The notes under the pieces are model-generated. The model worked only from the letters and a program-made list of their open reading frames with translations, made no database searches and was not told the DNA's origin. From Sphingomonadales bacterium (GTDB lineage Bacteria > Pseudomonadota > Alphaproteobacteria > Sphingomonadales > Sphingomonadaceae): a stretch of DNA of 7,504 bases. Below, piece after piece: positions 6,697 through 7,504 of this stretch. The position numbers and the translations under genes were made by a program. Position 1 is the first letter of the stretch; each line of letters starts with the position of its first letter. The stretch covers positions 2,598 through 10,101 of the forward strand of contig JAFLDC010000064.1 of assembly GCA_017302775.1 (NCBI GenBank), written 5' to 3'.

Positions 6697-6722
6697 TGGT
6701 GCCCAGAAGAGGACTCGAACCT
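6697..6722 (-). other. Probable attachment site (att) in the tRNA 3' end
   Basis: P4-type integrases usually recombine in the T-arm and 3' end of a tRNA gene. The integrase gene lies immediately beyond this end, so the core site should be within the terminal part of the tRNA. The second copy, expected at the far end of the island, is not in this window. I looked for the T-loop/acceptor sequence elsewhere in the window and did not see it. The exact core limits are inferred. Confidence 0.5.
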
Positions 6723-6783
6723 CCACGCCCTTGCGAGCGCCAGCACCTGAAGCTGGTGCGTCTACCAATTCCGCCATCTGGGC
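6697..6783 (-). tRNA. tRNA-Leu, anticodon CAG
   Basis: The minus strand begins GCCCAGA (acceptor 5' arm) and ends TCTGGGC followed by discriminator A and an encoded CCA (6699-6697). The anticodon stem CCAGC/GCTGG encloses TTCAGGT, giving anticodon CAG, which reads CUG leucine codons. The long class II variable arm and the T-loop TTCGAGT are present. All pairing looks intact, so the gene has been preserved or restored despite serving as the probable integration target of the neighbouring island. The 3' end faces the integrase. Confidence 0.97.
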
Positions 6784-6825
6784 ACGGGGCAGAAGGCCGA
6801 AGCGCCGCTGCCGGGTAGGAGGGCG

Positions 6826-6854
6826 CCACTAGCGGGGGGGTGGCGGAGTGTCAA
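6826..6854 (-). promoter_or_regulatory. Probable promoter of the tRNA-Leu gene
   Basis: On the minus strand, TTGACA (6854 down to 6849) is a perfect -35 box. It is followed 17 bases later by TAGTGG (6831 down to 6826), a weak -10. Transcription would begin around 6820, about 35-40 bases before the mature tRNA. The spacer contains a run of seven C. Confidence 0.5.
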
Positions 6855-6991
6855 CGTCTGTTTGAATGCTACCCCGCGATATTCGTGGCTGGCCGTGAAT
6901 ATCGCTTGCGGGACAGCGCCAGGTTTGGGATCAATTGCGAAACGGGACCGACCTGCGTTCTGGAGACCTGCAAGGCGAGAGGGCTGGCACG

Positions 6992-7504
6992 ATGCACTAC
7001 GACCTGATCATCCGGGGCGGCGTGGTTCACGACGGCACCGGAGCGCCGGGCTGCCTGGCGGACGTCGCGATCAAGGACGGCCGGATTGCAGCGGTTGGTT
7101 TGGCCGTTGGCAGCGCAACCGAGGAGATCGACGCCGCCGGTCAGATCGTGACACCCGGCTTCATCGATGTGCACACCCATTTTGACGGACAGGTTACCTG
7201 GGAAAGCCGCCTCTCCCCCTCGTCAAGTCACGGCGTGACGACGGTGGTGATGGGCAATTGCGGAGTAGGGTTTGCGCCGTGCCGTCCCCAGCAGCGCGAT
7301 ACCCTGGTCAAGCTGATGGAAGGGATCGAGGATATCCCCGAAGTGGTGATGACCGAGGGCCTGCCATGGAACTGGGAGACCTTTCCTGAATACCTCGATG
7401 CCCTCGCCAAGCGGGCGCTCGATATCGATATCGCCGCGCAGATTCCGCATTCCGCCTTGCGGGTCTATGTGATGGGCGAGCGCGCGGCGCGCAAGGAAGC
7501 GCCG
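6992..7504 (+). CDS. Amidohydrolase, N-acyl-D-amino-acid deacylase type (5' part)
   Basis: The first 171 residues of a gene running off the right edge. The start MHYDLIIRGGVVHDGTG (1-17) and TPGFIDVHTHFDGQ (54-67) are typical of the amidohydrolase superfamily. H61 and H63 are the H-x-H metal ligands at the end of the first barrel strand. MGNCGVGFAP (87-96), with C90, is the hallmark of the D-aminoacylase/N-acyl-D-amino-acid deacylase group, which hydrolyses N-acylated D-amino acids using zinc. H153 in AQIPHSALR is another conserved-looking histidine. The ATG at 6992 has GAGAGGG eight bases upstream. The full protein would be expected to be about 500-580 residues. It lies on the host side of the tRNA, so it is likely core chromosome rather than island cargo. 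The exact substrate cannot be told. Confidence 0.9.
   Translation, partial: MHYDLIIRGGVVHDGTGAPGCLADVAIKDGRIAAVGLAVGSATEEIDAAGQIVTPGFIDVHTHFDGQVTWESRLSPSSSHGVTTVVMGNCGVGFAPCRPQQRDTLVKLMEGIEDIPEVVMTEGLPWNWETFPEYLDALAKRALDIDIAAQIPHSALRVYVMGERAARKEAP

Noticed and set aside
6451..6777. 108-codon minus-strand frame starting MAELVDAPASGAG across the tRNA
   Set aside because: This is the familiar false protein made by translating a tRNA-Leu gene; the tRNA structure explains the sequence.

Overview
The window looks like the edge of a chromosomal integrative island in an alphaproteobacterium. The GC-rich codon use and the protein flavour suggest a sphingomonad-like genus, but that is inference from style only. 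Host sequence lies on the right: a tRNA-Leu(CAG) gene and the start of an amidohydrolase of the N-acyl-D-amino-acid deacylase type. The island runs leftwards from the 3' end of the tRNA.

Layout, right to left. At 6992-7504 (+) is the truncated amidohydrolase. At 6697-6783 (-) is tRNA-Leu with an encoded CCA end and a plausible promoter. At 6539-6696 is a short control or attachment region with four GACGGT-type direct repeats and a hairpin. At 5300-6538 (-) is an intact P4-type tyrosine recombinase. At 5098-5322 (+) is a small excisionase/AlpA-like helix-turn-helix protein whose end overlaps the integrase end. At 4393-4805 is a non-coding, gap-free imperfect palindrome of 413 bp with 30-bp near-perfect ends and mirror-placed GTATGGCAC motifs.

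From 4254 down to 12 (-) there is one operon of three genes. The first encodes an HsdR-type N-terminal nuclease domain fused to an N6-adenine methylase. The second encodes a two-TRD HsdS specificity subunit. The third encodes a HEPN-like protein with an R-x4-H motif, coupled to hsdS by a TGATG stop/start overlap. No helicase/translocase HsdR is visible, although the sequence left of base 12 is unknown. The set resembles a two-subunit BcgI-like or type IIG-like restriction-modification system with an added HEPN effector, more than a classical type I system.

The most unusual points are as follows. (1) The HEPN gene is hard-wired into the restriction operon. (2) The methylase gene ends in T TTT TTT CGG TAG, and the hsdS frame is open in the -1 frame across that site. 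It has only a TTG start with no good ribosome site, so a frameshifted single-chain RM-S protein is possible. (3) The long palindrome sits between the recombination genes and the defence cargo.
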